Origin: Pseudarthrobacter sp. NIBRBAC000502770
GTDB taxonomy: Bacteria; Actinomycetota; Actinomycetes; Actinomycetales; Micrococcaceae
Reading direction: 5' to 3'
Length of the DNA: 64,000 nucleotides
Assembly: GCF_006517815.1 (NCBI RefSeq)
Contig: NZ_CP041198.1
Location: 3,844,001 to 3,908,000, forward strand
Within the stretch, counting starts at the first letter, position 1. The number at the start of each line of letters is the position of its first letter. Below the pieces are notes generated by a model. The model was not told the origin of the DNA and made no database searches. It saw only the letters and a program-made list of their open reading frames with translations. A program made the position numbers and the translations under genes. This document shows, piece after piece, positions 24,943 through 33,327 of the stretch.

Positions 24943-25919
24943 CCGCATCCGGAACCTTTCCCACCTTCGCGGAGCTCCTGGCGAGGGAGGGCAACCTGGC
25001 GGGTACATCGTGGGGGCTGTTCCCGGAACCGGGCAGGGGCACGCCGTCCTTCATCACGCCGGCTGCCCTCCTTGAGGCCAGGAACAGCATCCGGTCCGGG
25101 ACCGTGTTCGGGCTCGACTATCCCGCAGATGCCTTTGACCCGGGGATGTCGCTCAAACGCAGCGCGCCCCGGCACACCATCTACTCCTCCCACCCTGCCC
25201 ACCGGGATGACTACCTGGACGGGTATTACCTCCAGGGGTCGACGCAGATTGACGGACTCCGGCACCGCCGTGCCGATGACGTTGGCTTCTACAACGGCGT
25301 CCCGGACCACCGGATCACCGAAGGCACACCGGACCTTGGCATCCAGGAATGGGCGGAGCACCCCATCGCCGGGCGGGGAGTCCTGGTGGACCTCGACGGT
25401 TTCCGGAAAAGCGTGGGGGAGCCCATCGACCATGCAGGCGGGGAACCGCTGGGCCTGGACCTGCTCCAGGCGGCCATGGAGTCCCAGTCCCTGACCACCC
25501 GTCCCGGCGACATCCTCCTGCTCCACACAGGGTGGTGCGAATGGTTCCTCGGGCTGGACCCGGAGGAGAAGCAGCGCCTCCGTGAGAGCCGGAAGGCAAC
25601 GGGCGTGGTGCAGTCGCAGGAGTTCGTCGCCTGGGCCTGGGACAGCCGGTTTGCCGTCGTCGCCGCCGACACCTTCGCCGTCGAATGCCTCCCCGCCGTC
25701 CCGGACAGCCCCTACCGGGAGTCCGCCTTCAACGACCACGGCATGATGCACCAGCAGCTCCTGGCCAAGCTGGGCATGCCGCTCGGGGAGCTGTGGCGGC
25801 TCGGCCCCCTGGCCCGGCACATGCGGTGCACGGGCACGTGGGATGCATTCATCAGCATCAAGCCGCTGAACATCACCGGCGGCACCGGCTCCCCGGCCAA
25901 CGCCACCGCCGTCATGTGA
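24939..25919 (+). CDS. Cyclase/kynurenine-formamidase-like hydrolase, QGSTQxDGLRH subgroup
   Basis: A 326-aa metal hydrolase of the cyclase superfamily. The metal motif is YLQGSTQIDGLRHRRADD near residues 98-115, where the usual HxGTHxDxxxH has Gln in place of the first two His. This is a recognised large subgroup and still keeps Asp and the last His. Later segments GRGVLVDLDGFRK, RPGDILLLHTGWCEWF and AADTFAVECLP match the fold. Family members hydrolyse amides, lactones or cyclic acids. Start overlaps the preceding stop (ATGA). It closes the cluster, and the 112-bp repeat follows 16 bases after its stop. Confidence 0.82.
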   Translation: MTASGTFPTFAELLAREGNLAGTSWGLFPEPGRGTPSFITPAALLEARNSIRSGTVFGLDYPADAFDPGMSLKRSAPRHTIYSSHPAHRDDYLDGYYLQGSTQIDGLRHRRADDVGFYNGVPDHRITEGTPDLGIQEWAEHPIAGRGVLVDLDGFRKSVGEPIDHAGGEPLGLDLLQAAMESQSLTTRPGDILLLHTGWCEWFLGLDPEEKQRLRESRKATGVVQSQEFVAWAWDSRFAVVAADTFAVECLPAVPDSPYRESAFNDHGMMHQQLLAKLGMPLGELWRLGPLARHMRCTGTWDAFISIKPLNITGGTGSPANATAVM

Positions 25920-25934
25920 GCTGAGGCTGCACCC

Positions 25935-26046
25935 GCGTCACGGGGGGCATACTTTCAAGCAGCGCACGACGGCGGTACCCCGGGTTTCCGCGGCTTCCCC
26001 GCCTATGGTGGGGCGAAAGCGTGCCGTGCGTGACGCCGTCGTCCGT
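25935..26046. repeat. 112-bp dispersed structured repeat, copy 2
   Basis: The same element as at 17654-17765. A (GCGTCACGG..GGCA, 25935-25949) faces A' (TGCCGTGCGTGACGC, 26022-26036). B (GCGCACGACGGCG, 25962-25974) faces B' beginning at 26034. The outer 8 bases and the last 25 are nearly unchanged, while the middle varies but keeps hairpin potential. The two copies bracket the IclR-tct-RraA-cyclase cluster exactly, each lying between convergent gene ends. Confidence 0.7.
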
Positions 26047-26084
26047 CCTAGTCCTGCCGGGGCGTCCCACCAGGGCAGGGGCTG

Positions 26085-26657
26085 CTACGGCAGCCGCGAC
26101 GGCCGCAGGACGCTCGCCTCGCCCGCCCGGGCAGGGTCCAGCGGCACCGGGCTGACCAGCACGGCAGGACCCCGGTGCAGGAAGCCGCCGGACACCGCGC
26201 GGCAGCGGATGCCGCCCCTGCCGCGCATGGCCGGATGCGCGCCGGGGGCGAGCATCTCGTTCATCCACGCGCAGGGCTGGGCGTGCCGGCCGCCGTGCAG
26301 GGTCACCGGGGAGCCGCCGGATTCCAGTACGAAGTCCTGCCCCAGCAGTGGGGCGAGCTGGGCTCCGCGCAGCACCACATTCCTGCGGGTCAGCAGGGGA
26401 TCGAACGGCGCCGCGCCCAGTTCGGCGGCGATGGCTTCGAGGGATTCGACGGCGAACAGGGTCACCGCCGCATCCATGTGTGCGGCCTTGCCGAAAAAGC
26501 GGTCGCCCACGATGCCCTTGCCGGCCACCACCTCAGCCTGCGAAGCATCAGAAGTAGGAACGTCGGCGGCGCCGTCACGGGTACGGCCAAAATACGCGTG
26601 CGCGGGGGAGACCAGCAGGTGCAGGATCTCGACGTCGTACCGGAACATTTCGGGCAT
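26085..26657 (-). CDS. MOSC domain-containing protein
   Basis: A 190-aa soluble protein. It begins MPEMFRYDVEILHLLVSPAHAYFGR and contains VVAGKGIVGDRFFGKAAHMDAAVT and LLTRRNVVLRGAQLAPLLGQDF, the beta-rich layout of MOSC domains (molybdenum cofactor sulfurase C-terminal). A Cys in IRCRAVSGGF near residue 163 may be the conserved MOSC cysteine. Such stand-alone proteins bind or move sulfur or Mo-cofactor-related groups. The frame is open far upstream, but the start at 26657 fits the family length; no clear ribosome site is seen. Divergent from the hydrolase at 26719. Confidence 0.75.
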   Translation of the reverse strand: MPEMFRYDVEILHLLVSPAHAYFGRTRDGAADVPTSDASQAEVVAGKGIVGDRFFGKAAHMDAAVTLFAVESLEAIAAELGAAPFDPLLTRRNVVLRGAQLAPLLGQDFVLESGGSPVTLHGGRHAQPCAWMNEMLAPGAHPAMRGRGGIRCRAVSGGFLHRGPAVLVSPVPLDPARAGEASVLRPSRLP

Positions 26658-26718
26658 ACGGCCAGCGTAGGCCAGGCCGGCATTGAAATCCTGCCGCCGG
26701 ATGGAAGGATCAGGAACC

Positions 26719-27693
26719 ATGGAGACCCCACCTGCCGGCCAGGCCGGCGCGCTGCCCAGGAAACGGACTGCCCTTTTCTGGGCATCCATGGCATGTGCTG
26801 CCGGCTTGATCGGTGTGGCGCTGTGGATGCTGGCCGGGAATCCAGCTGTGCCGGTCGGCCATCCGCTGCTGCCGGGCATCCTGCTGTGCGCGGTTGCCGC
26901 CGGTGCCGCCTGGGCAGTCCTGATCTGGCGACGCCGCGATGTCCCGCGGCCACGGTCCCGTGTCCGCGCCATCGGGGCGTGGGCCGGCCGGCTGGCCGTC
27001 CTGGCGCTCGCCGCCGGGCTCGCCTGGCTCACCCCCTTCGGCTACCAGCCGGGACCGACCGCGGAGGCCGGGCCGGCGTCGGACCTCACCGTCACCGAAA
27101 CCAGCACCGCCATCACCATGTCGCCCGACGGAGCCAGGACCACCCGGGGGCTGGTCTTCTACCCGGGCGCGCGGGTGGACGCCAGGGCCTACCAGGACAT
27201 CCTGGGCCCCGTGGTGGCCGCCGGGTACCGCGTGGTCATCCTGAAGGAGCCGCTCGGGCTCAGCCTCCTGGACGGCAACCAGGCCCGCAGCGCCATCCAG
27301 GACAACCCGGACATCACCAGATGGGCGGTGGGCGGCCACTCCCTGGGCGGGGTGGCGGCCTCATCGTTCGCCCTCCACAACACAGATATCTCGGGGCTGG
27401 TCCTGTACGCCTCCTATCCCGTGGAATCACTGCGGGGACGGACCGGACTGGCAGTCCTTTCCGTCTCCGGGACCAAGGATGGCCTCAGCACGCCGAAGAA
27501 GATCCAGGCCTCCAGGGAACTCCTGCCGGAGGATACTGAGTTCATCGCCGTACAGGGCGGAGTGCACGCTTTCTTCGGTGACTACGGCGCGCAACCGGGC
27601 GACGGCGAGCCCGGCATCGGCCGCGGCGCCGCACAACAGCAGATTGGCACCGCCACCGTCAGCTTCCTGGGTCAGCTGCCGGGCGGACGCTAA
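26719..27693 (+). CDS. Membrane-anchored alpha/beta hydrolase
   Basis: A 324-aa protein. The N-terminus holds three hydrophobic segments (about residues 18-40, 48-67 and 85-105), so the hydrolase domain (about 120-324) is probably outside the membrane. It has the nucleophile motif VGGHSLGGVAAS, an Asp in SGTKDGLSTP and a His in VQGGVHAFFGDYG, giving a complete Ser-Asp-His triad. The form is that of DUF-type alpha/beta hydrolases and dienelactone-hydrolase relatives. I use the ATG at 26719 after AAGGA; ATGs at 26683 and 26701 are alternatives. Substrate unknown. Confidence 0.78.
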   Translation: METPPAGQAGALPRKRTALFWASMACAAGLIGVALWMLAGNPAVPVGHPLLPGILLCAVAAGAAWAVLIWRRRDVPRPRSRVRAIGAWAGRLAVLALAAGLAWLTPFGYQPGPTAEAGPASDLTVTETSTAITMSPDGARTTRGLVFYPGARVDARAYQDILGPVVAAGYRVVILKEPLGLSLLDGNQARSAIQDNPDITRWAVGGHSLGGVAASSFALHNTDISGLVLYASYPVESLRGRTGLAVLSVSGTKDGLSTPKKIQASRELLPEDTEFIAVQGGVHAFFGDYGAQPGDGEPGIGRGAAQQQIGTATVSFLGQLPGGR

Positions 27694-27712
27694 AGCAGGG
27701 TTTCCAGCGGCT

Positions 27713-30099
27713 TCACGCCCCCACGTACGCCGCCAGGTGCTGGCCGGTGAGCGTGGCCCGCCCGGCCACCAGGTCAGCCGGGGTGCCCTCGAAGACAATC
27801 CTGCCGCCGTCGTGCCCTGCTCCCGGGCCGATGTCGATGATCCAGTCGCCGTGCGCCATCACAGCCTGGTGGTGCTCGATGACGATAACGGACTTTCCGG
27901 AGTCGACCAGCCGGTCCAGCAGCCCCAGCAGCTGTTCAACGTCCGCCAGGTGCAGCCCCACCGTGGGCTCATCCAGGATGTAGACGTCCCCGGACTCCGC
28001 CATCTGGGTGGCCAGCTTGAGCCGCTGGCGCTCGCCGCCGGACAGGGTGGTCAGCGGCTGGCCCAGTGAAATGTAGCCCAGGCCCACGTCCGCCAGGCGT
28101 TCCAGGACCTTGTGCGCGGCGGGTGTCTTAGCCTCGCCCTCGGCAAAATACGCCAGCGCCGCCTCCACGGACATGTCCAGGACGTCCGCAATGTTCTGTC
28201 CGCCCAGGGTGTATTCGAGGACGGCGGGCTGGAAGCGGCGGCCTTCGCAGTCCTCACAGGTGGATTCCACGGTGGCCATGACGCCGAGCTCGGTGAAGAT
28301 CACGCCGGCGCCGTTGCAGGTGGGGCAGGCGCCCTCGGAGTTTGAGCTGAAGAGCGCCGGTTTGACGCCGTTGGCCTTGGCGAACGCCTTCCGGATGGGC
28401 TCCAGCAGCCCGGTGTAGGTGGCCGGGTTGCTGCGCCGGGAGCCCTTGATGGCCCCTTGGTCGATGACGATCACGCCCCCGCGCTTCGCCAGCGAGCCGT
28501 GGATCAGCGAGCTCTTTCCGGAGCCGGCCACGCCTGTCACCACGCAGAGAACGCCGAGCGGCACATCGACGTCGACGTCCTGCAGGTTGTTGGTTGCGGC
28601 GCCGCGGACCTCAAGCGCGCCGGCGGCCTTCCGGACGGAGTCCTTCAGGCGGGCACGGTCGTCCAGGTGGCGCCCGGTGATGGTGCCGCTGGAACGCAGC
28701 CCGTCCACGTCGCCCTCGTACACGATCTCACCGCCGCCGGTGCCGGCCTTGGGACCGAGGTCGACGACGTGGTCGGCGATGGCGATCATCTCCGGTTTGT
28801 GCTCCACCACCAGGACCGTGTTGCCTTTGTCCCGCAGCTGCAGCAGGAGCGTGTTCATCCGCTCGATGTCGTGCGGGTGCAGGCCGATGCTGGGCTCATC
28901 GAAAACGTAGGTGACGTCCGTGAGGGAGGAGCCCAGGTGCCGGATCATCTTGGTCCGCTGCGCCTCGCCACCGGAGAGTGTGCCGGCGGGACGGTCCAGG
29001 GAGAGGTAGCCCAGACCGATCTCGGCGAAGGAATCCAGCAGGTCCCGCAGCCCGATGAGCAGCGGCCGCACGGAGGGCTCGTCCAGCCCGCGGATCCACT
29101 GCGCCAGGTCGCTGATCTGCATGGTGCACAGCTCGGCGATGTTCTTGCCGTTGATCCTGGAGTTGAGCACCTCAGGGGTAAGGCGGGTGCCGCCGCAGTC
29201 CGGGCAGGTGGCGAACGTGACGGCGCGCTCAACGAACCGCTTCACGTGCGGCTGCATGGCCTCCACGTCCTTGGAGAGCATGGACTTCTGGATCTTGGGG
29301 ATGACCCCTTCGAACGTCAGGTTCACGCCTTCCACCTTGATCTTGGTGGGCTCGGCGTACAGCATCGTGTCCAGCTGCTTCGCCGTGAACTTGGCGATCG
29401 GTTTGTCCATGGGCAGGCCCATGCCCTCGAACAGGCGGCCGTACCAGCCGTCCATGGAGTAGCCCGGAACGGTGAGCGCGCCTTCGGATAGGGACTTTGT
29501 CTCGTCGTAGAGGGCGGTCCGGTCGATGTCGCTGATGTTGCCCATGCCTTCGCAGCGCGGGCACATGCCGCCCAGGTAGGTCACCTGGCGCACCACGTTC
29601 TTTTCCACCCGGCCGCCCTTCTCAGTGCTCATGATGCCGCTGGCCTTGCGGGTGGGCACGTTGAAGGAGAAGGCCGTGGGGGCCCGACATAGGGCTTCCC
29701 CAGGCGGCTGAACAGGATCCGCAGCATGGCGTTGGCGTCGGTGGCCGTGCCCACGGTGGAGCGCGGGTTGGCACCCATCCGCTCCTGGTCCACGATGATG
29801 GCCGTGGTCAGGCCTTCCAGCCGGTCCACGTCCGGCCGGGCCAGGCTGGGCATGAACCCCTGGACGAAGGCGCTGTAGGTTTCGTTGATCATCCGCTGCG
29901 ATTCGGCGGCGATGGTGGCGAACACCAGCGAGCTCTTGCCGGATCCGGAAACACCCGTGAACGCGGTCAACCGGCGCTTGGGCAGTTCCAGGCTCACGTC
30001 CTTCAGGTTGTTCTCCCGTGCGCCCTGGACCCGGATGAGGTCGTGGCTGTCGGCAACATGCGCGCCCTGCCTGGTATCCATGTCTGCTTCCGTGCTCAA
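27713..30099 (-). pseudogene. UvrA-like ABC-ATPase (excinuclease-A paralogue, drug-resistance type), frameshifted
   Basis: Two adjoining frames together encode a 795-residue UvrA-like protein. The first (30099 to about 29683) has LTAFTGVSGSGKSSLVF (Walker A), and the second (to 27713) has CPRCEGMG and CPTCNGAGVI zinc knuckles, two ABC signature motifs (LSGGEAQRTKM and LSGGERQRLKL), and GVAGSGKSSLIHG for the second Walker A. The break lies at a run of five G on the plus strand, 29678-29682. One more base would restore GPPTAFSFNVPTRKASG. Short UvrA paralogues of this size, lacking the UvrB-binding insert, occur in actinobacteria beside resistance genes. A real mutation or a homopolymer reading error are equally possible. 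Confidence 0.8.
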
Positions 30100-30192
30100 G
30101 GTGTCCCCCTTCGTCCTGGAGCGGCGCCGAAGCGGAGCTGCGCTGGCAGCCCGTTCCGGCGTCGTCCGTTATATACGTGCTTGTTTATATGC

Positions 30193-30612
30193 CTAAGGCT
30201 GCTGGTTGATGCGGACCGTGTTGCCGGCGGGGTCGCGGAAGGCGCAGTCACGGATGCCGTAGGGCTGGTCAATGGGTTCCTGGACGACGTCCGCGCCGGT
30301 TGCCTCCACCTTGGCGAACGCGGCGTCCACGTTGGGGGAGGACAGGACGATGGTGGCGTAGGTCCCCTTGGCCATCATCTCGGTGATGGTGCGGCGCTCG
30401 TCCTCGGTGATGCCCGGGTCCACTGCCGGTGGGTGCAGGACGATGGAGACGTCCTTCTGGCCGGCAGGGCCTACGGTGATCCAACGCATGGTGCCGCGGC
30501 CCACGTCGTTGCGGATTTCGAAGCCGAGCGCGTCCCGGTAGAAGGCGAGGGAAGCGTCCGGATCGGTGGCGGGAAGGAAGGTGGAAGAGATGTTGATGTC
30601 CATGTCAGTCAT
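30193..30612 (-). CDS. VOC family (glyoxalase/bleomycin-resistance fold) protein
   Basis: A 139-aa protein with the two beta-alpha-beta-beta-beta repeats of the VOC fold. It starts MDINISSTFLPATDPDASLAFYRDALGFEI, and the second repeat has FAKVEATGADVVQEPIDQPYGIRDCAFRDPAGNTVRI. Metal-site residues of true glyoxalase I are not clearly kept. It overlaps the upstream AraC gene by ATGA, so the two are co-expressed and the regulator may control it. Likely an enzyme or binding/resistance protein; role unknown. Confidence 0.8.
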   Translation of the reverse strand: MTDMDINISSTFLPATDPDASLAFYRDALGFEIRNDVGRGTMRWITVGPAGQKDVSIVLHPPAVDPGITEDERRTITEMMAKGTYATIVLSSPNVDAAFAKVEATGADVVQEPIDQPYGIRDCAFRDPAGNTVRINQQP

Positions 30613-31058
30613 GCTAGTGACGGCTCAGGGGCCGGCGCTTCTCGATTCCTGACCGGTCTGGTGACCTGTTTCGCCACGCAGGCCGGGATCCCCGCCGTCG
30701 ATTCCGCTGCCTCCTGTTTGTAGACGCTCGGCGGCATGCCCACCAGTTCGCTGAAGCGGGTGCTGAACGTGCCCAGCGAGGAACAGCCGACGGCGAAGCA
30801 CACCTCGGTGACGCTGAGGTCGCCTTTGCGGAGCAGCGCCATGGCCCGTTCGATCCGGCGGGTCATGAGGTAGCTGTACGGGGATTCACCGTAGGCCAGC
30901 TTGAAGCGGCGGCTGAAGTGGCCTGCCGACATATGGACATCTTTGGCGAGGGATTCGACGTCCAGCGGCTGCGCATATTCGCGGTCCATCCGGTCCTTGA
31001 CGCGCCTCAGCTCGGTGAGTTCGCGCAGGTAGGGATCGGAGCCGGAACTGTTGGTCAC
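30609..31058 (-). CDS. Short AraC-family regulator (DNA-binding domain only)
   Basis: A 149-aa protein made almost only of the double helix-turn-helix: PLDVESLAKDVHMSAGHFSRRFKLAYGESP and LSVTEVCFAVGCSSLGTFSTRFSELVGMPPSVYK (residues 28-112). A Pro/Ala-rich tail follows. It lacks the usual effector domain, so it may respond to level or to a partner protein. Coupled by ATGA to the VOC gene, a common small unit in actinobacteria. Confidence 0.85.
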   Translation of the reverse strand: MTNSSGSDPYLRELTELRRVKDRMDREYAQPLDVESLAKDVHMSAGHFSRRFKLAYGESPYSYLMTRRIERAMALLRKGDLSVTEVCFAVGCSSLGTFSTRFSELVGMPPSVYKQEAAESTAGIPACVAKQVTRPVRNREAPAPEPSLA

Positions 31059-31225
31059 AGCTTGATCGTGCTACGCCGCGCGGGCCTTGTCCAGACGTGG
31101 GGAGAATCACGTTTCGGGGGTAAAGGCGGTGTCCGGACGCGGGATATGATTATGCCGCCGGCCAGCATGCGGTCCTCGCCCGAACAAGGCTCGAGTAACC
31201 AGGCACCGGCAAAACCAACCCCGTT

Positions 31226-32311
31226 CTACCCCTCCTGAACCCTGCCCGAATACTGCTCGGGAACCCTTGAAAGGACGCCATGAATCTGCTGTGGGAACTC
31301 GCCGGCTGGGCAGGCGCTGTTGCGATCCTCAGTGCGTACCTCGCCGTGTCCATGGGGTGGCTGAAGGCTGGCAAAGGCTTCCAGACCGCCAACCTGTTCG
31401 GCTCCGTGGCCTTCATCATCAACGGCACGCTGCACGGCGCGTGGCCGTCCGTGGTCACCAACGTGGCCTGGTTCCTCATCTCCGCGGTGGCGCTGGCCCG
31501 GATGCGGTCGGTGGAAACTCCGGCTGAGCCGGTGGAGGCGGCCCATCTCCAGTACCCGGGCGTTCCCGACTCCACCGGCCAAATGGCCGTCGTCGAGGCC
31601 TTCAACGATGCGCTCCCCGCGGTCGGTTCGGGACCCGTCCTGTCGGACGGCCCGCGCTTGGCGCTCTAGGCGGCAGTTACAGCAGGGGTGGTCCTGGTTC
31701 TCCGGATCTCCGGCGTGGACGGTGGCGCGGTCCACGATGTCCTGGGCAATTGCGTAGACCTTGCGGTTCGTATCCTGGCTCAGCTGGTTGATGAGCCCGT
31801 AGGCCTGGTCGGCGGTGACTCCGGTGCGGCCCATCAGGACGCCCTTGGCCTGTTCGATGACCGCCCGGTTGAGCGCCGACGCCGCCACCGCCTCGGTGGC
31901 GAGCTGGTGCCGGTCCGTGTGGATTGACGTGGTGAGGTCCACCACCACGCCCCAAACGCCGATCGGGGTGTCCCCGTCCATGATGTAGTCGGCGGAGTAG
32001 AGCAGCTTGTGCTGGTGGTCCTTGCGGTCCCGGATGGACAGGTAGATGGATGACGGTCCGCCCTGGGTGGACACATGGTCCCAGTAGGCCTGCACCCTTG
32101 GCCGGTCTTCGGGCTCGACGTGGGGAAGAACCATCTCCATGGTCGGGACCACCTCGCCCCGTTCGTACCCGTAGATGCGGTACAGTCCGTCCGACCAGCG
32201 GAAGACGCCGTCCGCGAAGTAGTACTCAACGAATCCGGTGGGGCAGTTGAGGAAATCGGTGTGCTGGACGTTACCCTGCGCGGAGTCTGTGTGCCTGCTG
32301 CTTGGTTTCAA
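31226..32311 (-). CDS. PAS-ANTAR RNA-binding antiterminator-type regulator, with anomalous C-terminal extension
   Basis: A PAS-like sensor domain (PTGFVEYYFADGVFRWSDGLYRIYG onward, about residues 22-125) is followed by an ANTAR domain (SALNRAVIEQAKGVLMGRTG and AYGLINQLSQDTNRKVY, about 138-195). ANTAR domains bind paired RNA hairpins to prevent termination. No ATG or GTG lies in frame ahead of the domain; a TTG at 32311 is the best start. After the ANTAR part no stop appears until 31226. About 155 extra residues therefore run antisense through the CBU_0592 gene and look non-natural. A small frameshift near 31690 would end the protein with PPLL and a stop. Confidence 0.65.
   Translation of the reverse strand: MKPSSRHTDSAQGNVQHTDFLNCPTGFVEYYFADGVFRWSDGLYRIYGYERGEVVPTMEMVLPHVEPEDRPRVQAYWDHVSTQGGPSSIYLSIRDRKDHQHKLLYSADYIMDGDTPIGVWGVVVDLTTSIHTDRHQLATEAVAASALNRAVIEQAKGVLMGRTGVTADQAYGLINQLSQDTNRKVYAIAQDIVDRATVHAGDPENQDHPCCNCRLERQARAVRQDGSRTDRGERIVEGLDDGHLAGGVGNARVLEMGRLHRLSRSFHRPHPGQRHRGDEEPGHVGDHGRPRAVQRAVDDEGHGAEQVGGLEAFASLQPPHGHGEVRTEDRNSACPAGEFPQQIHGVLSRVPEQYSGRVQEG
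31280..31669 (+). CDS. CBU_0592-family small membrane protein
   Basis: A 129-aa protein with three predicted helices in the first 75 residues: LLWELAGWAGAVAILSAYLAV, FQTANLFGSVAFIINGTLHG and SVVTNVAWFLISAVALARM. This matches the CBU_0592-like domain, a small membrane family of unknown role. The acidic C-terminal tail (about 50 residues) is hydrophilic. It starts 13 bases after GAAAGGACG. The gene lies antisense to the open C-terminal extension of the PAS-ANTAR frame; the strong family match makes this strand the true coding one here. Confidence 0.75.
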   Translation: MNLLWELAGWAGAVAILSAYLAVSMGWLKAGKGFQTANLFGSVAFIINGTLHGAWPSVVTNVAWFLISAVALARMRSVETPAEPVEAAHLQYPGVPDSTGQMAVVEAFNDALPAVGSGPVLSDGPRLAL

Positions 32312-32385
32312 TAAAGGGCCGTTCGACGTTCCGTGGCCCGGCTCCCCTGCGCCGGACCTGAAAGCACCAGAATATAGCAGAGGAC

Positions 32386-33327
32386 TTATCGCCCGGGGTT
32401 CCCGGAGGGGGCGCCCAGGTTGGCGATCGCCTGCCGGACCACGGCCAGGTCCTGGTCGCCCAAACCCTGCGCCACCAGTTCCGCGTACAGGTCGACGCCG
32501 GCGGAGGCCATGGGCGTGGCGGTCCGGGCGGTGGTGGCGCTTTCCAGCACGAAGGACAGGTCCTTGTGCATGAACTTCGCCGGCCCCGTCGGCGTGTAAT
32601 CCTGTGCCGCGAGCCGGGGGCCCACCAGCTCCAGCACCCTGCTGGCAGCGAGGCCGCCGGCCAGGACTTCGAAGAGGGCGCTGACGTCCAGCCCGGAGCG
32701 TTCCGCAAGCTCGGCAGCTTCGGCGAGTGCCGCCGTCGTGGTTCCCACGATCAGCTGGTTGCATGCCTTGGCCAGCGAGCCGGCACCCAGGTCACCCAGC
32801 CGGCGGACGGATGTCCCCATTGCCTCCAAAGCCGGTAGGGCGCGGCTGAAGTCCTCGGGAGATCCGCCGGCCATGATGGCCAGGGTTCCCCGTTGCGCTC
32901 CGTCCGTTCCGCCGCTGACCGGGGCGTCGAGCACCGAGGCGTTCCCGCCGCTCGCGCCGGCCACAGTGAGCCCGAAGGCCCGCACCGCGACCGGGGACAC
33001 GCTGCTCATCACCACTACGAGTGTTCCCGGTGCGGGCGGCACGGCCCGCCACGCTTCCAGGAGCCCCGCCGCAGCGTCCTCGATGAAGGGGAGATCGGGG
33101 AGCATGAAGATGATGACGGGATCGTCCCGAAGGTCCGCAACGTCGCTGGCGCCGTTTCCGCCCAGCGCCTCCAGGTCGCGGACCGCGGTGGCTGAGCGGT
33201 TCCATCCCGTGACCTGCCACCCTGCCTTGAGCAGGTTGGCGGCCATTGGCGCTCCCATCAGCCCCAGCCCGACGAATCCCGCGCGTTTGGGCGCGGGGTC
33301 CGCGGGGGCGGCGTTGCCGATGGTCAC
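32386..33327 (-). CDS. 3-hydroxyisobutyrate dehydrogenase family protein
   Basis: A 313-aa enzyme. The Rossmann motif GFVGLGLMGAPMAANLLKAG is near residues 16-35, VLDAPVSGGTDGAQRGTLAIM near 131-151, and the catalytic Lys in GSLAKACNQLIVG near 186-198. These fit tartronate-semialdehyde reductase / hydroxyisobutyrate dehydrogenase enzymes. The start is the GTG at 33327, whose GTGA overlaps the stop of the MHS transporter and follows GGAGG at spacing 7. Operon with that transporter under the nearby IclR regulator; likely acts on the imported hydroxy acid or its product. Confidence 0.87.
   Translation of the reverse strand: MTIGNAAPADPAPKRAGFVGLGLMGAPMAANLLKAGWQVTGWNRSATAVRDLEALGGNGASDVADLRDDPVIIFMLPDLPFIEDAAAGLLEAWRAVPPAPGTLVVVMSSVSPVAVRAFGLTVAGASGGNASVLDAPVSGGTDGAQRGTLAIMAGGSPEDFSRALPALEAMGTSVRRLGDLGAGSLAKACNQLIVGTTTAALAEAAELAERSGLDVSALFEVLAGGLAASRVLELVGPRLAAQDYTPTGPAKFMHKDLSFVLESATTARTATPMASAGVDLYAELVAQGLGDQDLAVVRQAIANLGAPSGNPGR

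Noticed and set aside
23104..25008. 634-codon minus-strand frame across the permease and cyclase region
   Set aside because: Low-complexity Gly/Asp/Glu-rich translation; antisense to conserved membrane proteins.
27713..30099. Programmed ribosomal frameshift in the UvrA-like gene
   Set aside because: No slippery heptamer with a following pseudoknot was recognised, and the family is normally encoded in one frame.
31059..31279. Possible small RNA or tRNA in the gap between the AraC and CBU_0592 genes
   Set aside because: No cloverleaf or strong hairpin was found; only weak inverted repeats.
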